A program made the position numbers and the translations under genes. A stretch of 36,807 nt of DNA from CAWBCR01 sp963787375 (GTDB taxonomy: Bacteria > Chloroflexota > Anaerolineae > Aggregatilineales > UBA3940), in assembly GCA_963787375.1 (NCBI GenBank), contig CAWBCR010000009.1, positions 1 to 36,807 of the forward strand, written 5' to 3'. The notes below the pieces were generated by a model. It made no database searches and was not told where the DNA came from. It saw only the letters and a program-made list of their open reading frames with translations. Positions within the stretch are counted from its first letter, which is position 1. Each line of letters begins with the position of its first letter. This document shows, in pieces, positions 8,265-16,961 of the stretch.

Positions 8265-10142
8265 ATGACACGCAACCAACGACTTCACCGAACGATCCTG
8301 CGCGCGCTGCTGATTGGCGCAGCGGCGCTGATGCTGGCAGCCTGCTCGCTGGCCGGCGAGCCGCAGCCTGCCGGGCCGATCCAGACCGGGCCGCAGCCCG
8401 GTCAGGCCCCCTCCGACGTGCCGGCGCAGTTGCCTTCCGCCTCGGCGGGCCAGGCGGTCTATCAGCAGAACTGCGTGCAGTGCCACGGGCCGGCGGGCGC
8501 GGGCAACGGCGACGCCGCCCAGCAGATCGCGCAGCAGGGCGGGCAGCTTCCCGACTTCACCGACCCGGCGCTGGCGCGCCAGTTCAGCCCGCAGGATTGG
8601 TACCGCATCATCACGGTGGGCAACATCCAGAAGCTGATGCCGCCCTGGTCCAGCGCGCTGACCGACCAGCAGCGCTGGGACGTGGCCTACTACCTGTACA
8701 CGCTCAGCACCGCGCCGAGCGTCATCGCCGACGGCCAGACGCTGTACGACGCCAGCTTCGCTGGGCAGTACGGCGACCGGGGCCAGAACGTCGGCCTGAA
8801 CGACCCGGCGACCGTCGCCACCACCAGCCCGCAGCAGCTCTACGACCAGTTCGTCGCGACCGGCGGGGCCAGCCTCAGCGAAGATCAGCGCTGGGCAGTG
8901 GTCGCCTACATGCAGACCTTTGGCTACGACGCGTCGCTGCAATCGGCCTCGCTGGAGCCGCCGACTGCCGCTGCGACACAGGCCCCGGCAGCCGAATCGA
9001 CGCCGGGTGCAACGCCGGAGCCGGGCCAGCCCACCGAGGTCGCCAACGCGCAGGTAGGCACCGTCAGCGGGCTGGTCAGCAACGGGACGCCCGGCGGCAC
9101 GCTGCCCGACGGGCTCACCGTCAACCTGCACGGCGTGGCGATGGACGCCAACAGCAACATCACCGAGTTCATGGTGCGCTCGGCTCCGGTCGGGCTTGAC
9201 GGCCACTATGAGTTTACCGACCTGCCGTTCGACAATGCGCAGTCGGCCTACGTGGTCGAGATCATCTACAACGGCATCACGTTCAACAACGGCAATCTGG
9301 TCGACCCGGCCAATCCGTCGCTGGACCTGCCGATCACGCTGTACGAGACCACCAGCGACCCGTCGGTCGTCACGCTCGACGCGCTGCACGTCGTCGTGCG
9401 CGAGCACCCCGGCGCGCTGCTGATCGTGCAGGTCTACGTGTTCAGCAACACCGGCGACAAGGTCTTCGCCACCGATCAGCCCGTCACCGGCGGCCAGCGC
9501 GGCAGCGTGGCGATTGCCCTGCCGCCCGACGCCTACAACATCTCCTTCGACCAGGGGCAGCTTGGCGGGCGCTACATCGAGCTGGGCGACCGGATCTACG
9601 ACACGCAGGAGTTCCCGCCCGGCAGCCAGTCCGAGTCGGTAGTCGTGACCTACTTCCTGCCGCTCAGCGGCAACTCGCGCGAGGTCAGCCTGCCGCTGGA
9701 CTACACGACGACGCAGGCCACCGTGCTGATGCAGAGCGGCACTAAGCTGCGCTCCGGCCAGTTGACCGCCGCGGGCACGCAGACCATCAGCGGCGAGTCC
9801 TACGACCAGTTCAGCGGCCAGAACTTCAACCCCGGCGACACGCTGATCTTCACCGTGCAGGGGCCGAGCCCCGTCACTCAGGCGCTGCCGCTGGCGCTGG
9901 GCATCCTGGCCGGCGTGCTGGTCGTCGGCGGGCTGGCTTACTGGCTGATCGTCGTGCGGCGGCAGGCACCGCTGCCGGCGGCGTCGGCGGGCCTCCCGCC
10001 GGACGAAGAGGCGCTGATCCGCGAGATCGCCGAGTTGGACCGTGCCTTCGAGGAAGGCCGCATCGACCGCTTCGAGTACGAGGCGCGCCGCTCCGACCTC
10101 AAGGCCGCCATCGCCGAGCGGCTGGGCGGCGGCGACTCGTAA
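8265..10142 (+). CDS. Cytochrome c lipoprotein with a heme-less second cytochrome-like domain and C-terminal membrane anchor
   Basis: A 625-residue exported protein. A lipobox (LAAC, Cys27) follows a basic N terminus. Residues about 60-145 form a class I cytochrome c with CVQCH (Cys70, Cys73, His74) and a likely Met125 axial ligand (KLMPPW). Residues about 150-220 repeat the same fold, ending LSEDQRWAVVAYMQTFGYD, but have no CXXCH. A Pro/Thr linker, beta-rich carboxypeptidase-regulatory-like segments (about 250-530), one membrane helix (about 540-567) and a charged CcmI-like hairpin follow. It sits immediately before ccmA and is probably a substrate or partner of the maturation system. A long overlapping - strand frame is a shadow. 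Confidence 0.85.
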   Translation: MTRNQRLHRTILRALLIGAAALMLAACSLAGEPQPAGPIQTGPQPGQAPSDVPAQLPSASAGQAVYQQNCVQCHGPAGAGNGDAAQQIAQQGGQLPDFTDPALARQFSPQDWYRIITVGNIQKLMPPWSSALTDQQRWDVAYYLYTLSTAPSVIADGQTLYDASFAGQYGDRGQNVGLNDPATVATTSPQQLYDQFVATGGASLSEDQRWAVVAYMQTFGYDASLQSASLEPPTAAATQAPAAESTPGATPEPGQPTEVANAQVGTVSGLVSNGTPGGTLPDGLTVNLHGVAMDANSNITEFMVRSAPVGLDGHYEFTDLPFDNAQSAYVVEIIYNGITFNNGNLVDPANPSLDLPITLYETTSDPSVVTLDALHVVVREHPGALLIVQVYVFSNTGDKVFATDQPVTGGQRGSVAIALPPDAYNISFDQGQLGGRYIELGDRIYDTQEFPPGSQSESVVVTYFLPLSGNSREVSLPLDYTTTQATVLMQSGTKLRSGQLTAAGTQTISGESYDQFSGQNFNPGDTLIFTVQGPSPVTQALPLALGILAGVLVVGGLAYWLIVVRRQAPLPAASAGLPPDEEALIREIAELDRAFEEGRIDRFEYEARRSDLKAAIAERLGGGDS

Positions 10143-10207
10143 TCTGACTGATATGCGGTGTAGGGGCACGGCATGCCGTGCCCTTCCTACATCTGAATGG
10201 ATCGTGG

Positions 10208-10924
10208 ATGATCGAAGCCACCAAGGTCAGCAAGGTGTTCGGCCTGCGGCCCGTGCTGCGCAACGTGACGTTGCGCGTGGACGAGGGCCAGTTCCTGACG
10301 CTGTTCGGGCCGAATGGCGCGGGCAAGACGACCCTGCTGCGCATCCTGTCCACGCTCAGCCGCCCCACCACCGGGCTGGTGCGCATGGCGGGCTTCACGC
10401 TGCCGCAGGAGGCCGCCGCCGTCCGCGCGGCGCTGGGCGTCGTCAGCCACCAGCCGCTGCTGTACGGTGACCTTTCCGCCGAGGAGAACCTGCGCTTCTA
10501 CGCGCAGATGTACGGGCTCGACCCGGCCCGCAGCGGCGCGCGCATCGACGAGGTGCTGCACGCGGTCGGGCTGCACAAGCGCGCCGCTGATCTGGTGCGC
10601 ACCTTCAGCCGGGGGATGCAGCAGCGCCTGGCTATCGCCCGCGCCGTCCTGCACGACCCGCCCATCCTGCTGCTCGACGAGCCATACACCGGCCTCGATC
10701 AGGATGCGGCGACGACGCTCGACGGCGTGCTGCGCGAGGTCGCGCTGCGCGGGCGCACGATCCTGATGACCACCCACGACATCGCGCGCGGGCTGGCCCT
10801 CGCCGACCGGGTGGCGATCCTGTCGAAGGGGAAGATCGCCTATGAGGCCGATGGCGGCGCGGTCGACGTGGTGGCCTTCGCTCGCACCTACGCTGAGGTG
10901 ACGGGCATGGCCAGCACCAGGTGA
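10208..10924 (+). CDS. ccmA: CcmA, ATPase of the heme-handling ABC transporter
   Basis: This 238-residue ABC ATPase powers the CcmABCD complex, which releases heme-loaded CcmE. Motifs: Walker A GPNGAGKT (34-41), Q-loop Gln82, signature FSRGMQQR (133-140), Walker B ILLLDEP (153-159) and switch His190. The ATG at 10208 starts right at the domain (MIEATKVSKVF); the open frame extends 10 codons upstream without family residues. ccmB follows, after an inserted transporter gene, and ccmC lies further on, which supports CcmA over a generic ABC-2 ATPase. Confidence 0.85.
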   Translation: MIEATKVSKVFGLRPVLRNVTLRVDEGQFLTLFGPNGAGKTTLLRILSTLSRPTTGLVRMAGFTLPQEAAAVRAALGVVSHQPLLYGDLSAEENLRFYAQMYGLDPARSGARIDEVLHAVGLHKRAADLVRTFSRGMQQRLAIARAVLHDPPILLLDEPYTGLDQDAATTLDGVLREVALRGRTILMTTHDIARGLALADRVAILSKGKIAYEADGGAVDVVAFARTYAEVTGMASTR

Positions 10925-10988
10925 ATATCGGGCCTGATCCGTTTATACTCAACAGAAGAGCATTCACGTCCGCGCGGGGGATGCGACC

Positions 10989-12258
10989 ATGGCCGCCCCC
11001 GCGTACTGCGCTTTGAAAGGCTGTTTTGTGAATTTCGCGAAGAAAATTGGGGCCAACCGGGTCGTCGTCGCGCTGTCCGTCGCCCGGCTGGGCGATGCGG
11101 TCGGCAACAGCATCCTGTTCATCGCGCTGCCGCTGTACGTCGACAAACTGGCCGCGCCGCTCCTCCCATTCCCTGCGACGGTGCGGGTCGGGCTGCTGAT
11201 CGGCGTGTTCGGGATTGTGACGGCCATCATCCAGCCGGTGATGGGCAGCCTCGTCGACGCGATAGGGCAGCGCAAGCTGTCGATCCAGGTCGGGCTGGTG
11301 GTGATGGGCGCTGCCACGCTGGCCTTTGCGGCGGCCGGCACCTTCACCGACCTGCTGATCTTGCGTATTGTGCAGGCCATCGGCGTCGCGCTGACCATCC
11401 CCGCCTCGATGGCGATCATGACCACCGCCAGCGAGAAAGAGACACGCGGCGGCTCGATGGGCATTTTCAGCACCATGCGCATCATCGGCTTTGGCGCTGG
11501 GCCGCTGCTTGGGCGGTTATCTGGTCGACAACGTTCAGCTTCAATCGGCTTTTATCGCGGGGGCGGTTGCTATTCTGATAGGGTTTGTGCTCGTGCAGGT
11601 GTGGGTCAAAGACACGCCGATCCCGCGCCCGGCGGCCCAGCAGCGCCCGCGCTTCAAGCTTCTCGACACCTCGGTCCTGACGCCCACGCTCTTCGGCGTG
11701 AGCTTCGCGTCGTTCGCGATGGCGACCGCCATGGCGATGATCGTGACGCTGGAGCCGCAGTTCAACGCGATGCTGAACATGAGTGCGATGGCGTTCGGCG
11801 TCGCGTTCAGCGCGCTGCTGGTCAGCCGTCTGATCTTCCAGATCCCGCTGGGCCGTCTGTCGGACCGGGTGGGGCGCAAGCCGATCATCATCCTCGGGCT
11901 GATCGCGCTGGCCCCCGCCACCGCGCTGCTGGGGCTGGTGGGCAGCCTCGGCGAGCTGATCGTGCTGCGCGTGGTGCAGGGTGTCGGCACGGCGGGCGTC
12001 GCAGCCCCGGCCTTCGCGCTGGCCGGCGACACGGCTGCGCCGGGCGCTGAGGGCCGCCAGATGAGCTACGTGACGATGGGCTTTATGCTCGGTACGGCGC
12101 TGGGGCCGCTGCTGGCCGGCGTGCTGGCGGTGAACTCTATCCAGTTGCCGTTCTACATCGGCGGGGCGCTGTCGCTGCTGGCCGCGTGGGTCACGTGGCG
12201 CACCGTCACCGATTCGGTGCAGCGCAAGCCGGGCCGGCCCAGACCGTCGAGGCGATAG
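10989..12258 (+). CDS. MFS transporter, 12-helix type, with one frameshift
   Basis: A major facilitator protein of about 420 residues, resembling drug or metabolite exporters. The MFS motif A equivalents are GSLVDAIGQRKL in the first half and GRLSDRVGRKP in the second. The frame changes at about 11510, in cttgggcgg; removing one G joins GAGPLLG to GYLVDN without loss. The ATG at 10989 has a GGGGG-rich leader; a GTG at 11028 (VNFAKK) is also credible because the conserved part (VVALSVARLGDAVGN) begins soon after. It sits between ccmA and ccmB, an unusual place. The substrate is unknown. Confidence 0.8.
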
Positions 12259-12270
12259 GACAGGCAGGCG

Positions 12271-12989
12271 ATGACCGCTAAAGATAACCGGCTGGCCCTG
12301 CGGCCAGGCACCCGCCCCACGCCGCTGCTGAAGGCGACATGGGCGGTCGCGTGGAAAGACCTGCGCACCGAGCTGCGCAGCAAAGAGATCGTCATCGCGA
12401 TGCTGGTGTTCGCGATGCTGGCCATCATGATCTTCAGCTTCGCGCTGGAGTTCAACCGCACCGGGCGCGAGGCGGCGGCGTCCGGCGTGCTGTGGGCCAC
12501 GCTGATCTTCGCCGGGACGCTGGGCTTGGGGCGCTCGCTGGGCCGCGAGAAGGACCAGGGCTGTCTCGACGGCCTGTTGCTGACGCCCATCGACCGCTCG
12601 GCGCTGTACTTCGGCAAGCTGATCGGCAACTTCGTGTTCATGAGCGTCGTGGCGCTGGTGCTGCTGCCGTTGATGAGCGTGCTGTTTGACGTCTCGTTCT
12701 TCAAGCCGATGATCGTCGTGGTGCTGCTGCTCGGCATCCTGGGCTACGCGGGGTCGGCACGCTGATCTCGTCGATGTCGATCTACACGCGCGGGCGCGAG
12801 GTGCTGCTGCCGATCCTGCTGCTGCCTATCGCGCTGTCGATCCTGATCCCGGCGGTGCGCGCCACGCGCGGGCTGCTGGAAGCCGTGCCGGTCAACGAGC
12901 TGACCGCGTGGTTCAACCTGCTGATCGCGACCAACGTGATTTACATCACGCTGGCCTATATGCTGTTCGACTTCATCGTCGAGGAATAA
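12271..12989 (+). CDS. ccmB: CcmB, heme-handling ABC transporter permease, one frameshift
   Basis: CcmB is the roughly 220-residue, six-helix permease that pairs with CcmA and CcmC. The start shows the family's cytoplasmic segment WAVAWKDLRTELRSKE, then helices, LGRSLGREKDQGCLDGLLL and, after the break, SMSIYTRGREVLLPILLLPI and a final helix ending FDFIVEE. The frame changes at about 12755, in a G run: gcggggtcgg would need one more G to read GYAGVGTLISS. That points to a homopolymer error. The start lies 12 bases after the transporter stop. Confidence 0.85.
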
Positions 12990-13094
12990 CCTGTAGCTTC
13001 GCCACGCCCCTGACCGAGGCGCTATTCCCTCGCCGGGAAATCCGTGCTATCAGTTTAGGAACGCACCGAACGATCCCAACGAAAGGGCCGGAAA

Positions 13095-14901
13095 ATGAAG
13101 CTACGATTTGCCCTCGGCGGCGCGATCTTCGCGCTCATGGCGGTGGGATGCAGCGCCGCGCCGCCGGCGGCGATCCCAACCCCAACCCGTGCGCCCACGC
13201 TGACCCCCACCCAGCACAGTTCAGGCAGCGGCGAGATGATGACGGCAATCGCCAACGCCAGTGAGATGACCGCACAGGCCATGACTCCCATCCCGCCGCT
13301 CAGTGAGCGTCCTGGGCACGTGTTTCTGGCCGATGGCAGCGGCCTGGCGGGCTACCTGTACCGGGCGGCGCTCCAGACCCCGACTGAGATTGCCTGGGGG
13401 CCGGATGGCTACCTGTACATCGCCGACTGGACGGGCCGCCGCGTGGTGCGCTACGCGCTCGACGGAACGGCGGACGACCCGGAGTACTGGCGCGATCCGC
13501 AGGTGGGCGGCGCATGGAGCCACGACGGGCCGCGTTACGTCGCGTTTGCCCCGGATGGCACGATGGTTGTCGGCAACCACGGCACCATCTGGCAGGTTGC
13601 CGCTGATGGCACCTTCACCCAGTTGAACGGCGTTGAAGGCAGCCCTGTGGGCGGCTTGCTGTTCGGGCCGGATGGCACGCTGTACTACACCGACCGTGGG
13701 CAGGGGCTGGTGCGGCGCTGGCTGCCGGAGGGCCGCTCCGAGGTCGTGGCGAGCGGGATACCCAACGCGGAAGTGATGGCCTTCGGGCTGGACGGCACGC
13801 TGTACGTCAGCGAGATGGCTATGAACACCGTTGTCAAGGTCGACGTGGCCAGCGGCCAGGTCAGCGATTTCCTCGCCGTCGATCTGGGCAACGACCCCAT
13901 CTACCTCGCGGTCGACAGCGCGGGGGACATCTGGGTGCGCGGGATTACGCGCCTGTACCGGGTGTCGCCGGATGGCGCGCTTAAACCCTACGTGATCGAC
14001 GGCCAGACCTACAACGGCGGGGAGTATTTCGGCCTGCGCACGGCGGGCGGCATCGCCTTTGACAGCCAGGGCGGGCTGTGGATCGCCAACTACAACTCGA
14101 TGCTCCAGCGGCTGAACCCGCCTGAGCCGGGCCAGGAGGCGAACGGCATGACGCTGAGCGTCGTCGAGCCTGCCGCCGAAATGTCCGACATGGGCGTGGG
14201 GCCGGACGGCACGGTCTACGCCTACAACGAGAACACGCGGCAGATGCTGCGTATCAGCCCGGCAGGTGACGTCGAGGTTCTGCTCCAGCGCGAGGGCGGC
14301 GGGCGCGTGGCCGTGGCCGTTGAACTCGGCTGGGACGCTGTTCCTGGGTACGCCGCAGGGTGAGATCGTCCGGCTGGAGGAAGACGGCAGCACGACCCAC
14401 TACGCGTCGGTCAGCACTCAGCGAATGGTGTTTGGCGCGGACGGCACGCTGTACGCCGCCGCCCAGCGTGGCGACGCTACCCAGATCGTGCGCATCACCG
14501 GCGCAGATGCTGTCCAGCCGCTTGGCGGGGCGATGGGCCAGGTGGCGCTGGCCGGCTGGGGCGTGCACCTCGCCGCCGCACCGGAGGGCGGGCTGTACGT
14601 CTACGAGGAACGCAGCCGCACGCTGTACTTCACCGGCTTCGACGGCGAGTACCGTGTGGTGGCCGACCTGTCGGCGCTGTCCGGCGGCGGGCCGGCGATG
14701 CTGGCTGTCGCGCCCGATGGGCGTGTCTTCTACATCCCGCATGGGCCGTATGTCCTGTACCAGATCATGCCCGACGGAACGCCGGTCGAGTTCGCGTATG
14801 GCATCTTCGGCGACCCGTGGGGGATGGTCGCCAGCCCCGATGGGCAGTGGCTGTACGTCGCTGAGTTGGGTGCGATTGACAGGATACCTATCGGGCAGTG
14901 A
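13095..14901 (+). CDS. NHL/SMP-30-like beta-propeller lipoprotein, one frameshift
   Basis: An exported lipoprotein of about 600 residues. The lipobox is AVGC (Cys19), followed by a Pro/Thr-rich linker. The rest is a series of beta-propeller repeats with the recurring core GPDGTLYYTD, GLDGTLYVSE, APDGTMVVGN and GADGTLYAA, as in NHL, SMP-30/gluconolactonase and strictosidine-synthase-like folds. Repeat number suggests two propellers, though I could not count blades reliably. The frame changes at about 14318; dropping one G gives LNSAGTLFLGTP in continuous register. It lies between ccmB and ccmC, so a periplasmic-side role near cytochrome maturation is possible but unproven. Confidence 0.75.
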
Positions 14902-14920
14902 GCGGGGCGTTGTGCGCTGC

Positions 14921-14949
14921 TGTGCAAAGTCGGTGACTCTCGCTAAAAT
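14921..14949 (+). promoter_or_regulatory. Possible promoter before ccmC
   Basis: A TAAAAT -10 hexamer at 14944-14949 lies 17 bases after a weak -35, TGTGCA (14921-14926). It falls in the 87-base gap between the propeller gene and ccmC. The weak -35 keeps this tentative; read-through from upstream is equally possible. Confidence 0.35.
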
Positions 14950-14988
14950 CTGTGCACCGAACGAGAGATCAGAGGGGGCACACAGCTT

Positions 14989-15723
14989 ATGACGACGACA
15001 ACATCGCAGCGGCCCGCCGCAGGCCGGCCCATCGGGCTGATCGTCCTGACGGTGTTCACCGGCTTGATGCTGGTGGCCGCCAGCTACATGGCTTTCATCT
15101 ACGCGCCCACCGAGGCGACGATGGGCGCGGTGCAGCGCATCTTCTACTTCCACGTCGGCGCGGCGTGGGCGGGCGCGCTGGCCTTCTTCGTGACGGTGGT
15201 AGCGGGCATCGTCTACCTCGTCAACGGCCAGCGCAAATGGGACATCGTCGGCGCGTGCTCGGTCGAGGTTGGGCTGGCGCTGATCACCATCACGCTGGCC
15301 AGCGGCCCGGTGTGGGGCCAGTTCGCGTGGGGCAAGCCGTGGACGTGGGACCCCAAGCTGACCGCCTCCGCGGTGATGTGGCTGTCTTACGCCGCCTACC
15401 TGATGCTGCGGCAGGGTATCGAGGACCCGTCACGCCGGGGGCGCTTCGGCGCGGTGTACGGCATCATCGCCTTTGCCAGCGTGATCATGGTTTTCTTCGG
15501 CGTGCGCTTCGCGCAGGCGACCATCCACCCGGTGGTGATCGGCCCCAGCGCCAGCACGCCCCAGACCGAGATCGGGCTGACGGGTAAGATGGTGGCGGCG
15601 ATGGTCTTCAGCTTCATCACCTTTACCTTTGTGTACGCCACGCTGCTGTGGCATCGCATCCGGCTTGAGAACCTGTCAGACCGGGTGAACATGCTCAAGG
15701 CGCGGCTGATCGCGCAGGAGTAG
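14989..15723 (+). CDS. ccmC: CcmC, heme-handling permease
   Basis: CcmC presents heme to CcmE on the outer face of the membrane. This 244-residue protein has six predicted helices, the tryptophan-rich WGQFAWGKPWTWDPK signature (109-123) and the two heme-liganding histidines expected in its outer loops: His55 in IFYFHVGAAW and His180 in ATIHPVV. Length matches the family. An AGAGGGGG ribosome-binding site lies upstream. A ccmD-like gene follows 10 bases later, the normal order. Confidence 0.95.
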   Translation: MTTTTSQRPAAGRPIGLIVLTVFTGLMLVAASYMAFIYAPTEATMGAVQRIFYFHVGAAWAGALAFFVTVVAGIVYLVNGQRKWDIVGACSVEVGLALITITLASGPVWGQFAWGKPWTWDPKLTASAVMWLSYAAYLMLRQGIEDPSRRGRFGAVYGIIAFASVIMVFFGVRFAQATIHPVVIGPSASTPQTEIGLTGKMVAAMVFSFITFTFVYATLLWHRIRLENLSDRVNMLKARLIAQE

Positions 15724-15733
15724 GAGACAATCT

Positions 15734-15916
15734 GTGAACCTGGCACTGCTTCTGTTGGCCTCACCGCCTGATACCACCTCGTACCTGATCCTGGGCTACG
15801 TGATCATCGGCGGGGTGGGGTTGCTGTATGTCATCACGCTGCTTGTCCGGCAGCGCAACCTCAAGCGCGACCTCGACGTGATCGAGCGGCTCGAAAACGC
15901 GGACGACGATGAGTAG
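15734..15916 (+). CDS. ccmD: CcmD-like small membrane protein
   Basis: A 60-residue protein with one membrane helix (about 17-40, YLILGYVIIGGVGLLYVITL) followed by a basic and then acidic tail (RQRNLKRDLDVIERLENADD). CcmD is a small single-helix subunit that holds CcmABC together and helps release heme-loaded CcmE. The start is GTG; its ribosome-binding site TAGGAG overlaps the ccmC stop. The call rests on size, topology and position after ccmC; the sequence itself is poorly conserved in this family. Confidence 0.75.
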   Translation: MNLALLLLASPPDTTSYLILGYVIIGGVGLLYVITLLVRQRNLKRDLDVIERLENADDDE

Positions 15917-15945
15917 CCGCCCGGCCCCGTGACCGGATCGACGCC

Positions 15946-15979
15946 AGCCGCCGCCCGCGCCAGCCGTTGGGCGGCGGCT
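15946..15979 (+). terminator. Terminator of the ccm cluster
   Basis: Two 11-base arms, AGCCGCCGCCC and GGGCGGCGGCT, enclose a 12-base loop and are followed by GTTTGATT. It lies 30 bases after the ccmD-like stop and separates the ccm cluster from the next operon. Confidence 0.75.
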
Positions 15980-16040
15980 GTTTGATTCCCTCTCCTGGCG
16001 CGCTGAAAGTGTGCTATCCTGAGTGGGATGGTAAGCAGGC

Positions 16041-16394
16041 GTGGAAGAGGTTGGCCGCGTGGACGAGCATCTGGAACGGATGCGGGCGCTGGTGGCGCAG
16101 GCGCTGGCCGAGGCGGTCTACGAGGGTGGCGCGTCTATCGCCGGGGTGCATCTGGTGCTGTATGGCGGTTTTGGCGCTGAGGCGGCGCGGATGCTGTTCA
16201 CGCAGGCGGCGCTTGGCACGCCCGCCGAACGGGCGGCGCTCCACCTGCGACAGACCGGATCGCGCTACATCTGCTGGAACTGCTGCGGCCTGCGCTTTGA
16301 GAGCGACGACGGGATCTGCCCGAACTGTGGAGAAGCGGCGCTCGAAGTGCCGGGCGAGATTGCCTTCGGGCTGGACGAGGTGACGTTTGACTAG
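16041..16394 (+). CDS. HypA-like zinc-ribbon protein
   Basis: A 117-residue protein with the layout of the hydrogenase nickel chaperone HypA: an alpha/beta part (IAGVHLVLYGGFGAEAAR), then a zinc site Cys78-X2-Cys81 and Cys93-X2-Cys96, then a beta tail (FGLDEVTFD). HypA binds nickel with the N-terminal Met-His-Glu. Here the nearest match is Val-Asp-Glu-His, so the canonical nickel ligand order is missing. No hydrogenase or urease genes are in view. It may be a repurposed zinc-binding relative. Starts at GTG 16041; a GTG at 16059 is an alternative. Confidence 0.6.
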   Translation: MEEVGRVDEHLERMRALVAQALAEAVYEGGASIAGVHLVLYGGFGAEAARMLFTQAALGTPAERAALHLRQTGSRYICWNCCGLRFESDDGICPNCGEAALEVPGEIAFGLDEVTFD

Positions 16395-16407
16395 AGGGGG
16401 CGTGACG

Positions 16408-16623
16408 ATGAGCGACGAGTCAGCAACCAGCGCGGTGCAGCAGCAGCTTGCCGAAGCCGTGCGTGACGCCTGCCTGCGGGCGGCGCTCGACGCCTACGAA
16501 GGGGCGCTGACCAATGGGCTGTGCGCCGAAGGCGCGTGGGAGGTGGCGGTCGGCGCGATGCAGTCGCTGGACGTGGCGGGGTTGGTGCGTGAAGGAACCC
16601 GCGAGGCTGGACAGAACCTTTGA
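16408..16623 (+). CDS. Small conserved-looking helical protein of unknown function
   Basis: A 71-residue, mostly helical protein (VRDACLRAALDAYEGALTNG, then LCAEGAWEVAVGAMQSLDV). I have the impression of similar short proteins in Chloroflexota and cyanobacteria but cannot name the family. The ATG at 16408 has an AGAGGGGG ribosome-binding site at the right distance. Its stop overlaps the next start. Confidence 0.6.
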   Translation: MSDESATSAVQQQLAEAVRDACLRAALDAYEGALTNGLCAEGAWEVAVGAMQSLDVAGLVREGTREAGQNL

Positions 16624-16961
16624 AGATCGCGCCACAGCGGGCCGTAATCCCGCGAGACAAGCTGACCCGTTATTTGCTTCTTCGACGAACCCGGGATGAC
16701 AAGTCGCGCTGGCTGGCGCAGGCGGGCTTCACGAGCGAGAATCCAGACGATCTTGATGCTGCCATCCGCCTCATGCTTGAAGTGTACGAGGCGGTACTGG
16801 ATCGCATCACCGTGTATGGTGAATTCTATCGGGTCGAGGGTGACTTGATTGGCGTCAACGAGCAGGTGCTGCCTGCCGTTAGTATCTGGCTGTTCAAAGA
16901 AGCCGGTGAAGACCGCTATCGCTTCATAACCCTCAAACCCTGGAAGGGGACACAGCCATGA
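16620..16961 (+). CDS. DUF6883 family protein
   Basis: A 113-residue protein. The layout Ile-Pro-Arg-Asp-Lys-Leu-Thr-Arg-Tyr-Leu-Leu, a long helix (LDAAIRLMLEVYEAVLDRI), YGEFYRVEGDLIGVN and the closing SIWLFKE...RFITLKPW matches what I know of DUF6883, often found beside DUF4926 and near toxin-like genes. It starts with TTG at 16620, overlapping the previous stop by four bases, and overlaps the next start by four bases (ATGA). Function unknown. Confidence 0.6.
   Translation: MKIAPQRAVIPRDKLTRYLLLRRTRDDKSRWLAQAGFTSENPDDLDAAIRLMLEVYEAVLDRITVYGEFYRVEGDLIGVNEQVLPAVSIWLFKEAGEDRYRFITLKPWKGTQP

Noticed and set aside
8187..10169. 660-codon - strand open frame
   Set aside because: Shadow of the cytochrome lipoprotein gene; composition is Arg/Gly/Val-rich with no domain, as usual for antisense of GC-rich genes.
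13221..14393. 390-codon - strand open frame
   Set aside because: Antisense of the propeller lipoprotein; no signal or motif.
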